Shown here piece after piece: positions 36,560 to 46,192 of a stretch of 64,000 nt of DNA. The first letter of the stretch is position 1; each line of letters opens with the position of its first letter. Both the position numbers and the translations under genes were made by a program. The notes beneath the pieces are model-generated. The model saw only the letters and a list, made by a program, of their open reading frames with translations, was not told the DNA's origin and did not search any database. Origin of the DNA: Epiperipatus broadwayi (Eukaryota; Onychophora; Udeonychophora; Euonychophora; Peripatidae); assembly GCA_028023455.1 (NCBI GenBank), contig JAQFVV010000020.1:8603092-8667091 (forward strand), read 5' to 3'.

Positions 36560-38500
36560 GATTTATAAATTGCTTTTATTGATTTGATCAAGGCATTTGA
36601 TTCTATTAATCAAAGAGATTTGTTGCAATTCTTAAAATTAGTTGGATGATCCAACAAAATTTATTTGTATTATATAGCTTCTGCTATTTTAGAAGTGGAA
36701 ATATCAAAAGAATTTGAAATATATATTGGTGTTAAACAAGTATTATTTTTGTAATAATATTTTAGGAACTATTTATAAATGATTTCATAAATTAAGGATC
36801 AAGATCCAATACAGATTTAAGAAAGCAGAAACAAAAACTGATACTTACAGGTTTTCCAAACCAAGATGGCAGATCATATTTTTGATAAATGTACAGTTTT
36901 GAGAGCCTATAATTTAGCAAAGATGTGTTAATTATTAAGAAAAGGAATAATTTGGATAAATTTCATTAAAAAGCTTCATTTCAATTTTTTTTACTTATTT
37001 TATAACACGGGAAGCAAAGAGACTCTCTTAACATTATCATACTTTGGTTCAATTCAGCATGTTTTTGTCAGCAATGATTTTGGTAAATTATCATAATGAT
37101 AAAAATTTGGGATCTTCTTGCCTCAGAATGTGATGCAGTGGACTATTTACAAAGGGATGGGATTTTGTCCTCCTGAAAAGTGTGTATTAATAGCCACGAT
37201 ATGATTGCACACTGCTCACATGAATAATATATATATTGTTAATAAGCTAATAAAAAAAAGAAATAAACTGTAAATATTGTAATTAATTTTTCCACAAAGA
37301 TTTATTTTTTTAAAATAACAGTAATAAAAAATAATATTTACTGAGGCTATAACCTCGATAATATGCGTGTAAAAATGTGATAGTAGGGACCTCTACAGGT
37401 GTTTTAACCACAAGCTTATGCTATGGAAGAAAAGAGGGGAACCCTTCTTTACTCCAACCTACTTTCTATTTAAATAGGTGAAGCTGAAGCGGTTAGATCT
37501 GTAAATATTAATTATGATGTTTCCTAACAGGTATTTTTTTGTAAACATTTTTTGGGGTCCTCAAAACTGTAGATTTTATCAGGCTGCCATTTTGGTTTAC
37601 TTGAAACCTCACAAGTATCCAAGAACTTTAACTTTGTGACTTTCTGGATTGATATTATGCAGATGAGTATCCTCTTGATTTGAAAGATGATCTAGAGAAC
37701 ATACTTAATGTTTTGAATACAATATATACAACCTTTGGATTATTAATTAATGTTCATGAAATTCAAATCCTTTATTAGTCAGTGATAGAATAAAATTCTT
37801 TAGAAACTTTTAGCTTGATATCAACATGGGGTTGTGAGCCAATTTATATATTTTGGTAAATTTTTAAATAGATAGATGAACTTAATTATTAGGTTGCAAT
37901 ACAGACTTGGATGTTTTGTTAATGCTTTTAATAAATTAAAATATTGCAGTGATATAACTACTGTAACAAAATTAGTTATGTATAGAACTTTTATATACCC
38001 AATTTATTGTATGAAAATGAGATTTGGATACCTTAACAATGTAACAAAAAGATATTAGAAAAGTTTCATTTACTGACACTATACAATTTTAAAAATACAA
38101 AGCAATATCATAAGACCAATCAATAAGTTCTTCAACTTGCTAAATAGGAAATTATATTTAGAGCCCACTACTATAAGATCATATCATCTTTGAGTTAGAA
38201 GTGTGAAAAGAATGACTGATAACAGATCATCTTAAAGAAATTTTACAAGTTAATATGAACATATTTTTTATGGGAAAGGCAGATCCTGTTTGCATTATAA
38301 ATATCTCAAAGCTATTCTAAAGAAATTCAGTATTGTTTACTATCATTGAGAAAATATGGCTGAGATTAGAATACAATGGTGGGCTACACTTAGATAAGGT
38401 ATAGAAGTCTTTTAGAAAGAAAAGTTTACCAGCATGTTTTCTATGTTAAAATTTTTGTAGTTCTTATACTGGTTTGTATAGTCATTGCAAAACTTATCTC
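36560..38500 (+). pseudogene. Dead LINE with C-terminal zinc finger (GLYSH type)
   Basis: Reverse-transcriptase remnants appear in order but with many stops. Motif A region: FIDLIKAFDSINQRDLL (about 36573-36625), then IGVKQ (about 36728-36742). After a decayed stretch and an inserted family D repeat, the motif C region is ADEYPLDLKDDLENIL (about 37660-37710), where the double Asp is lost. Then come WGCEPIYIFW-like and FNKLKYC...TKLVMYRTFIYP (37920-38000), a linker MTDNRSS...FYGKGRSCLHYKYLK (38210-38310), and a C-terminal CFLC...GLYSHCKT finger (38430-38495). This order is that of the widespread animal endonuclease/reverse-transcriptase LINEs that end in a C2H2-like GLxSH finger. It is inactive. 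Confidence 0.75.
37341..37503 (-). repeat. Family D, copy 3
   Basis: Full-length reverse-strand copy running from AGGCTATAACCTCG on the plus strand to GAAGCGGTTAGATC. Compared with copy 1 it confirms the family extent of about 165 bp. It sits inside the GLYSH-type LINE, splitting its RT domain, and so inserted after that LINE. Confidence 0.8.
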
Positions 38501-38814
38501 TGATGTGTTATTATTATGGACTTTGTGTTTATTTTTGGAGGAAGAATTGCCATAACCATTTACAAAGATGCTAATGGTGGTGCAAGAAATTGATAATAAC
38601 AATAAAACAGAAATAAGAAAAACTCTAGAAAAGATTTAAATTTAAATTACAAAATTGAAAAATGAATACTTTTGATAGATTTTTGTAGATCTTTAGAGTG
38701 GGTTTTATTCTGCAAGAGCTTATAATAATTATAATAATGATTATGAATGATTGTAAGAACTTGAAGTGTTAGAATCATAAATGGGCTAAAAAGTTATTGA
38801 ACACATTAAGCCTG

Positions 38815-39235
38815 TATCCTGCCCATCCCTCTTCTATGTATTTAAATGGATAAGGTTCTATACATGAGGGGTCAAAATGACTTGAGGTCAACATAGGCAT
38901 GGCAATAATATTGGAATCAGTATGGGATTTGGGCTTTCCATCATCAGATTTTCAATGGTATGGATGGCTGAAGAGTTGAAGCCTGTCCATTAAAGTATGA
39001 AGATTTGCTATCTTAATATAAACTGTGCACTTACTATATATGTGTGTGGGGGAGATGATAATCGGGACCAACTGATGAGTGCTGGTTTAGCATGAAAAAC
39101 ATATATTGGTGATTATTTATCTTTTCTACATGTATGTGATCATGTGTATCAGTGGTATGAGATTGTATGGACAGTTGAAGGATGCTTGAAAGTGAGTTCA
39201 AATCCCCTATATTTACAATTGGACTCCAAGTATGT
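38815..39235 (+). repeat. Family B, long copy 2
   Basis: Colinear with 17865-18290 from CCATCCCTCTTCTATGTATT through CATCAGATTTTCAATGG, AGCCTGTCCATTAAAGTATG, the hammerhead block, ATGAGATTGTATGGACAG, to the T-arm-like GTGAGTTCAAATCCCC. The sequence after it (CCTGTATTTCAAATATT) also follows the family B copy broken at 44657/45075, so that tail belongs to the family or to a shared ancestral flank. Confidence 0.8.
39057..39117 (+). ncRNA. Candidate type I hammerhead ribozyme (family B, copy 2)
   Basis: Catalytic core intact: CTGATGA (39072-39078), GAAA (39094-39097) and ATA triplet (39103-39105). Stem II is GTGCT/AGCAT with a GGTTT loop and a G.U core-proximal pair. Stem I is complete: ACCAA (39067-39071) with TTGGT (39106-39110), a GGG bulge, and GATAATC (39057-39063) with GATTATT (39111-39117). 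Stem III is weakened by a changed base, leaving only the A15.1-U16.1 pair certain. Predicted cleavage after 39105 if stem III can form. Confidence 0.7.
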
Positions 39236-41111
39236 AAAGAGTGCCTGTATTTCAAATATTTAAAACTGAAAAGAAGAATTCTGCGAAGAGTCATAAATGA
39301 GCTAAAAAAGTCACCAAATTTATTAAAAGTCAAAAAAAGGACTCTGTGAAATGAGATAAATAGTTTGTAGAAAAAAAGAAAAAAAAGTATTAGGCCATAT
39401 ATATTATTCTGAGAGAAACAGTAATTGTAATGGGATATATATTGTTTTGGTCCCAGAACCAAAAAAGAGTTTACTATTTCTATAAATAAGAGGGTAATAG
39501 TTTGGCTCTGAGCAATTGCTAAAAGGCTGATACTTATGCTAATTGGTGATTATTCTGATGGTGTAATAAAAAGTATAAATGAAAGGAAATATGACTACTG
39601 TTGCATAATTTACATAAGAAAATGTCCAGACAAATAAAAGGTTTTCATTGGATTGCATATTGTTTGATTTAGTAATAATATTAAAAATGCACGCAAACAT
39701 TATATAAATGCACATTGAGGTTATCTTTAAAAAAAAGTGAAAGGAATTACGTCAAGAACAAAATGAATTATTGAGAAACTGATATAAATATTTATGAATC
39801 CAGATGAAAGGATGACAGAAATGTTTCAAATCAAAGGTAGTGCTGTGTACAGCCACTCACTTGGCTTAACAATCAGGTAAATAGACAGCAGAAACCAAAT
39901 GATTAGACAAATAGTTTAATAGAATTATTAGTCAGATAATAATATTACATATATAGTTATGAGACAATTATTTTTAACTTACGAATGCTGGCCATGAAGG
40001 CATATGAAAAACATAATATAGACCGGTGTGGCCTGCAAAGTTCCTAGGTCCACTTTTTAACCTTCAGTGGTGGAGTTCACTGGGTTTGTTCCATTGCTAA
40101 GTTGAAACTCTTGACTTTCGTGTGCATTCAATGAGTTCCCCGCTGCAAGTGCTGCTTAGTTATTTTTTGTTCCTTCTTTTTTCTTGTTAAGGAATGTTTT
40201 AGAAACCAATTAATTCTCAGCTATTGTCTACTTTTAGTTATCAGCACTTTTAATCTAGCTGCTTAATTAGTTTCTAATCTGGAGCGCTTATCTTTAATAG
40301 CGTACCAAATTTAATTACAAAATTCCTGTCTATTTCAATTAATAAAACTTATTTTAATAAAACATTAATTATCATATATGTATAACTTATTTTAACAAAA
40401 CTTATTAATTATTATACCGTATATAGCAGGTAGAAATTGAAATTAAGTAACCAATGAAAAAATTAAACAATTACCATGGGTTAAGAAAATTAGTAACTGA
40501 AAAAAATATCGCATGTAGACAAAAGTTTTCAAAGAAAATTCAATAAGGAACTGAGGTCTGAAACGGATAAAAACATAGAAGAAAAATGTAAAAAGTTAGA
40601 AGATGATAAAAGATGTAGATTTAATTTTGTACATAATGCAATTAAACAGTTTAATGAAAGCACATTCATAGGGAAAAATATTTTATTGAAAAAAAAATGA
40701 CAGGTTGTCAATTAAGAAATAGGAAGTACAGCATATCCTAAGTTTGGATGCCTCAACATCTACTAATTTGTTCCTTCAATTTATTTAAATTATAACAATG
40801 TTTTAAAACTGTCTGTATGCTTTTCCCATTTCTCCAATTTCATTTAATCATTAATGTCATCCTTTTCATTCAATATGCACCTTCTTTTATTCAGTCTATG
40901 AAAAGAAATCATTAAGCAACGTTTTCTTAGATACTTCTCTATATTTTATTAATACAACATAGTTTTTATTATTAAAATTATACTGAAACTAATTCATAGT
41001 TATTTTTATGATAATAATACATGTAATATTACAAGATTCATGGATCTTAATTGAGTCATAATTGGATTGGTATCATTCATATTTTTTATTAGCATAAATA
41101 ATATTCATTTG
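39236..41111. other. Spacer with two unexplained non-random patches
   Basis: A patch of higher GC content at about 39980-40180 reads on the minus strand as 32 sense codons without ATG (to a stop at about 40063), followed by a splice-donor-like GTAAGTT near 39980. A second patch at about 40498-40699 (plus strand) is an open frame of 66 codons, Lys/Glu/Asp-rich, without ATG, ending in TGA. Neither was recognised. They may be decayed transposon or exon fragments. Confidence 0.35.
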
Positions 41112-41293
41112 TTAAGAATCAGCCTATTTATATACTCCATAGATAATGAGGTAAAGAAACTTGATAAGTGATTAGCTATCAGATATTTCAAGATTTTCTT
41201 ATATACATCCTTAAAGTATCTGATAGTTAATCACTTGACAAGTTTTTAAACTCATTAAATATAGAGTATGTGAATAGACTAATTATTAACAAG
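41112..41293. repeat. Foldback element with about 75-bp arms
   Basis: Left arm TTGTTAAGAATCAGCCTATT, ATACTCCATAGATAATGAG, AACTTGATAAGTGATTAGCT, ATCAGATATTTCAAG. The right arm is its inverse, beginning TTAAAGTATCTGATAG and ending TAGACTAATTATTAACAAG. The arms differ by scattered substitutions. Probably a MITE; no flanking duplication was identified. Confidence 0.82.
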
Positions 41294-41522
41294 CTATCTA
41301 TTTTGTTGAAAAATCTTAATACCACCAGTGCATTTATCACTCAATTAATAAATACATAGTTGAGATTATACATGCTAAAATATTTGCTAGAATAGTGTTA
41401 AGTAAACTCCAGTTTTTTTTAACAAATTAATTATTGCCTTTTCATTATTCTATTTCTGGAAGACACATCCTGCCACACATGTAAAATAAAATGATCTATC
41501 AGATATAATTACATTAAAGATT

Positions 41523-41668
41523 AAGCATCACATGAAGCCAGAAACTAGTCTGGGGACATTGGATGAGTAGGCATTAGATAGGGATTTTATGCACAAGCCT
41601 TCTGGCATCCATTGATTACTCTGTTTAGCACAGGTGGCAATACTGTATGGAGAGTTTTGCTCTGTTTA
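41523..41668 (-). repeat. Family A, short copy with 13-bp target duplication
   Basis: Bracketed by TACATTAAAGATT at 41510-41522 and 41669-41681. The body runs from AAGCATCACATGAAGCC to AGAGTTTTGCTCTGTTTA on the plus strand. It contains GAAACTAGTCTGGGG but only a trace of the CTGATGA block (CATGA), because the centre is deleted between the terminal motif and the stem II region. Confidence 0.85.
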
Positions 41669-42191
41669 TACATTAAAGATTGATTTCAAAAATTATTTAG
41701 ACCATATCTAGTTAAACAAATATCTAATATTATTTCAGAAAACCTAACTATTATATGTTGATTAATAAATTATATAAAAAATAAATCAGCAACTACAAAA
41801 ACATTTACCAAGAATCTTTGCTTTTCCTTGTTTATTTGTTATCAGTAGTTTTATTCCTGGAATATTTTTTTCCAAACCTCGGAAGAGTGTTTAATATACT
41901 TGCTTATGTAAAAATGGGATTATTATCAGAGGAGTCTCTACCATTTTGATTCTTGAGAAATGACTGGATCAATTAGATCAGAAGACAAATCTTTAGCATG
42001 GCAGATACTAATGTGAAGAAATATTCTATCAATGTTTATGGCAGTTCAACTAGTACATCAATAATAAAAACTAATTTAATAATTAATAAATTAATCACCA
42101 ATAAATTTTTGATTTAATTATTAATTTCAATCTGATTAAATACCATCTGAGAACAAAAATTAAAACAGTTAACTTTATATAACAATAGCAC

Positions 42192-42343
42192 TAAACATCA
42201 CATGATCACTATAGTCTGGGGATATTGGATGAGTAGGCACTAGATAGGGATTTTATGCACAAGCCTTCTGGCATCCATTGATTGCTCTTGTTAGCACAAG
42301 ATGGCACTACTATATGGAGAGTGTTGTTTTGTTTTGAATTGTT
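42192..42343 (-). repeat. Family A, short copy with 14-bp target duplication
   Basis: TATAACAATAGCAC flanks the copy at 42178-42191 and 42344-42357. The body joins the terminal motif AAACATCACATGATCACTAT directly to AGTCTGGGGATATTGG, so the internal deletion ends within three bases of the hammerhead cleavage site. It finishes GAGAGTGTTGTTTTG with a GTTTTGAATTGTT extension shared with the 2.8-kb copy. Confidence 0.85.
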
Positions 42344-42689
42344 TATAACAATAGCACATATTAATAAATACATAAATAACTATTTACGGAGAACAAAATC
42401 AAAACTCATAATACAATAATCTAAAAACCCTAAAAACAATGATCTGGATTAGTAAAATTTAAAATGTTTTACCAATTCATAAAGTTATGTCATTTGAGAG
42501 TATGTGTGGTGACTCTCTAATTGACATCAATTTTTCTGCTAATTATCTGATTTATTAAAATTGAGGAAAATGTCATGCTTGATGAAATGAAAATTATTAT
42601 ATTTAGATATAAAAAAATCAAATAAATATATCTAATATAATTCAAATGTCATAATACATCTCAAAATTCAGTCATGGTCTTCATTACAA

Positions 42690-43085
42690 TCTTCAACCAT
42701 TATCTGTCCATTGCAGGTTGAAGGTTTCTCCAAGTTCAAGTCATTTTCTTTGATATCTAAAATCTCTTCTCCATATCATTCTAGCACACTTCCTTATTTC
42801 ATTCATCCATTTCACATGTTATCTCTTTCTAGGTCTTTTACAGTCTCTTGGAATCTGTTTGCGATTTCAACTGCTCATCTATTATCATCTCTTCTAGCAA
42901 TATATCCAGCCCAAATCCACTTAGTCTCTTAATTTGTTCAATGATGTCAATAACACTCAGTTGTTTGTTCACCCATATATTTCATTTTTGATCTCTTCTT
43001 ACTACTCCTAACATACATCTTTCCATTCTTTGTTGAGTAGTCTAAAGTCTCTGTATTGCTCTCCTGATAAGGTACAAAGCAGAAA
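42690..43085 (-). pseudogene. RTE-like LINE 3' fragment
   Basis: Read on the minus strand it matches 60885-61260 with many substitutions and a few indels: the RTTQRMERCMLG-like block, WVNKQLS..., LNW-GYIARRD-like, DRFQETVKDLERDNM-like, and CCTGCAATGGACAGATAATG at the end. The element is inactive and 5'-truncated. Confidence 0.8.
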
Positions 43086-44107
43086 TTAATTTATATATAA
43101 AAGTATTTAAAAATATATTGGTTAAATCATTGAATCATACTGGTATCAAATTTCTTATATGATATTTTCCCAACTATATCATTTTCAAATAAGACTTGTA
43201 GATAATTTTTTGACACAATTTGTAAATTATGAGAATAAGATAAAAAAAAAAAAACTTTTATAAATATTACTAATTATCTTCCTTTTTCAATAACTTAAGA
43301 CCAAATTTAATTTCCAATAACCCAAAAAGCAAGATTTTAACATCAAACTTTTTGATTGGTGACAAAAAGATATTAAGGACTGCATTATTACTTCTAAGAT
43401 TTAAATGATTATTAAGATGAAAGGCAACTTTCCAAAATAAACATTGTTATTATATTGAACAATTTATTGAATATTATTGTAACAATATTATAGAGGCTAA
43501 AAAGTACCTGCCAAAAAATTACGATTTATAATCTATACACAGGGATTATTTAATTCACGGAATCCACTATGACATAAGTAAAATGTCGTCATCAATGAAG
43601 ACCTGTTTTCTATATAGTAATATATTTAAGTAATTATATTGAGAGTCATATAAGAAAATAATAATTAAGTACAAAGTACATCAACATCTTTATTAAATAT
43701 AATTTACGTTCTGATTTTAATTATCAAATATATTGTTTTTACTTATTAGGTATACATTTATTGCATGTAATAAAATAAGCTCATTTTAAAAATAAAAATT
43801 ATACTTGAATAATCAAAAAATACTGTTAATAATTTGAAAAAAAAAATCCTTATAAGTTTGAAAACATATTTCTTCTAATTTTTAATTGGACGAATTGCAG
43901 TAAATTTAATACAGCATTTGTGCCTTCATATACTCTTTTACTAGATTCTAAGAGTGGTGGATTTGAGTTTACAGTATTTGTTTTTTTACAAACTAAATCA
44001 AAGTTATGCTTTGAGATTATTATTAACTTTCAGCATTACTCTACTTGAAATAATGAAGTATTACAAAAGAACATATGAAAAATATAGAAATATATAAGAA
44101 ATTATTC
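43086..44107. other. AT-rich spacer
   Basis: No gene recognised. Confidence 0.6.
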
Positions 44108-44121
44108 AGTATACTTAATGT

Positions 44122-44593
44122 AAATAGAGGGATTTGAACTTAGAATTTTCTGTCTATATTCATCCTTTACTCCATCTCCAGCAACTAATACACAAGTCAA
44201 CACACATGAGAAAAAATAAATGATCTCCAATATATGTGTCTCATGCAAAACCAGCACTTATCAGGTGGGCCAGATCATAATCTCTCACACATATATACAA
44301 TCAATGCTCAGCTTATATTAAGATAGCAATTTCTTAATCTTTAGTGGACAGACTTCCATCCTCTCACCCTTCCAACAATTCAACCATTTATTTCATTACA
44401 ACAATCAATGCTGGAAATGCTCAAAGTCCTTGATGAATTTGATATTGTAGACATTATACATCAATCTAACCCCTCATACTATTGTACCATTAAGTATCCA
44501 TATATATATATATATTAATACGAGAGTGATCAGCTGAACTTATACTATGATGTAAAATATTTCTATTACAATACCTAATTAACCTATTTCTTT
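44122..44593 (-). repeat. Family B copy with target duplication
   Basis: Flanked by AGTATACTTAATGT at 44108-44121 and 44594-44607. The last bases may be partly element-derived, so the true duplication is 9-14 bp. It reads on the minus strand from the tail AAATCCCTC through CTCCATC-type sequence, the hammerhead remnant at 44222-44284 and GGCTTATATTAAGATAGC-type sequence. The remnant has CTGATAA and GAGA in place of CTGATGA and GAAA, so it is inactive. Its outer stem I is ATGATCT/AGATCAT, different from but equivalent to the GTAATC/GATTAT stem of copy 1. Confidence 0.8.
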
Positions 44594-44607
44594 AGTATAC
44601 TTAATGT

Positions 44608-45095
44608 TTACTAAAGTCTGGGTTCAAATCCTCTATAATTACATCTAAACTCCAAGGATATAAAATATAACAGGCAAAACTCTCCATACAATAGTGCCAC
44701 TCAGTGTCAACCAGAGTAAGCAATGGATGCCAAAAGACTTGTGCATAAAATCCCTATCTAGTGCCTACTTATCCAATATTCCCAGACTAGTTTCTGGCCT
44801 TCATCAGTGAGAAGCTTTGGATCTGAAAGCACTACACCTAGATCTTAGTGCTCTCAGATCCAAAGCTCCTCACTGATAAAGGCCACAAGCCAGGAACTAG
44901 TCTGGGGATATTGGATGAGTAGGCAGTAGATAGGGATTTTATGCACAAACCTTTTGGTATTTCATTGATTACTCTGGTTGGCACTGAATGGCACTATTGT
45001 ATGGAGAATTTTGCCTGTTTTAATAACAGTAATGTGCTAGCATAGGAAATAATGATCATGTGATATAAAATATACCTGTATTTAAATATTGTATA
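44608..45095 (+). repeat. Family B tail split by a family A insertion
   Basis: AAAGTCTGGGTTCAAATCC and ACATCTAAACTCCAAGG (to 44656) resume at 45075 with CCTGTATTTAAATATT. The uninterrupted order is seen at 39190-39260. Between the halves lies the family A copy at 44670-45061 with its duplicated target. Confidence 0.8.
44670..45061 (+). repeat. Family A, complete foldback with 13-bp target duplication
   Basis: 392 bp, flanked by GATATAAAATATA at 44657-44669 and 45062-45074. The pre-insertion site can be recognised in the 39.2-kb family B copy. Left end ACAGGCAAAACTCTCCATAC; right end GGAAATAATGATCATGT. The two arms (about 150 bp each) are inverse copies meeting at GAAGCTTTGGATCTGAAAGC and CTCTCAGATCCAAAGCTCC. 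A hammerhead-like motif exists on both strands but both are damaged: on the plus strand CTGATAA and GGAAC (44857-44917), on the minus strand most of stem II is deleted (about 44765-44826). Confidence 0.9.
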
Positions 45096-45109
45096 GGAGA
45101 TAGAATGAT

Positions 45110-45565
45110 TTGAACTTAGGGTTTTCAATCTATATTCATCTTGCTCTCCAATTGATACACAAGACCACACACATGTGAAAAAGATAAATGATCCCCCATA
45201 TACATATTTCATGCAGGACCAGCAGTTATCAATTAATCTCCCACACATATATACAATCAATGTTTGGCTTATATTAAGATAGCAATTCTTCAAACTTAAT
45301 GAACAGGTTTCAATCTTCTCATCCTTCCAACAATTCAACCTTCCATTTCATTATGATGGAATTCTCAAAGCCATTGGTGGATTTGATATTGTAATCATAC
45401 CCATGTAGACATTACATTAATCTAACTCCTCATATTATTGGACTATTATGTATCCATTTATATGAAGGGGAAAGGGATGGGCTGGACTTGTACTATGATG
45501 TATCCTATTTCCATGGCAGTATGAGATGAAGTGGGGAAGTTCAAATTCCTCTGTTTAAATAGGGT
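45110..45565 (-). repeat. Family B copy with inverted second end
   Basis: The left part reads on the minus strand from ATTTGAACTTAGGG through a hammerhead remnant (about 45186-45240; core partly deleted) to CTTGTACTATGATGTATCC. It then switches to a plus-strand terminal fragment GTATGAGATGAAGTGGGG with GTTCAAATTCCTC (45525-45565). This resembles the foldback arrangement at 29319-29668. Confidence 0.75.
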
Positions 45566-46192
45566 TTTACAATATTAATAATTAAAAAAGGTTTTTAAAA
45601 AACAAAATATGCATTATGAAAGGAGAAGCTGTCTAAACAAGAGATAAGATGAATTTGGCCTAGCTGAGGAAATTGACATTGAATTGCTAAAGACTATTAG
45701 AGAAACGGATTAAGAGAATTGTTGTTTTTCGATTTAGGAGAGTAGAAAAAAATAATTATTGAAATAAAATAACAAAACACTTAATGTATCAAGTTGTGAA
45801 AATGTTAAAACAATTAGTTTTATTAGTTTACTAATTAGATATTGAACCTGATTGAAATCCGATTCAATGGTGTCATTACAAAAAAAAGAAACTTATTAAG
45901 CTTTTAATTTTCATTAAACATAGAGTTTAAATTTTCATTATTATTTAAAAAGAATGCGTGTATCAAAACAAACACGTTTATATGAAAAATGGATTTTTAA
46001 AAAAAATGTTTTTCATTTATTTTAAAAGTTTTTATATACCGCTTGTTTTTAAATCCATTTGATTTAAAAACAAGCTGGCTAGCTAATTGCATTCCTGTTG
46101 CTTTTATTTTAATTATTGTAAACAATTTTGATAGTGGAGATTTGATTTTTATGTTGTTGTTTTCATTTCAATAAACCCTGGGTAGAATTCTT

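Noticed and set aside
39034-39462. 142-codon minus-strand open frame
   Set aside because: Lies across a family B repeat and AT-rich flank, antisense to the hammerhead motif; no motif and no homologous frame kept in the other family B copies.
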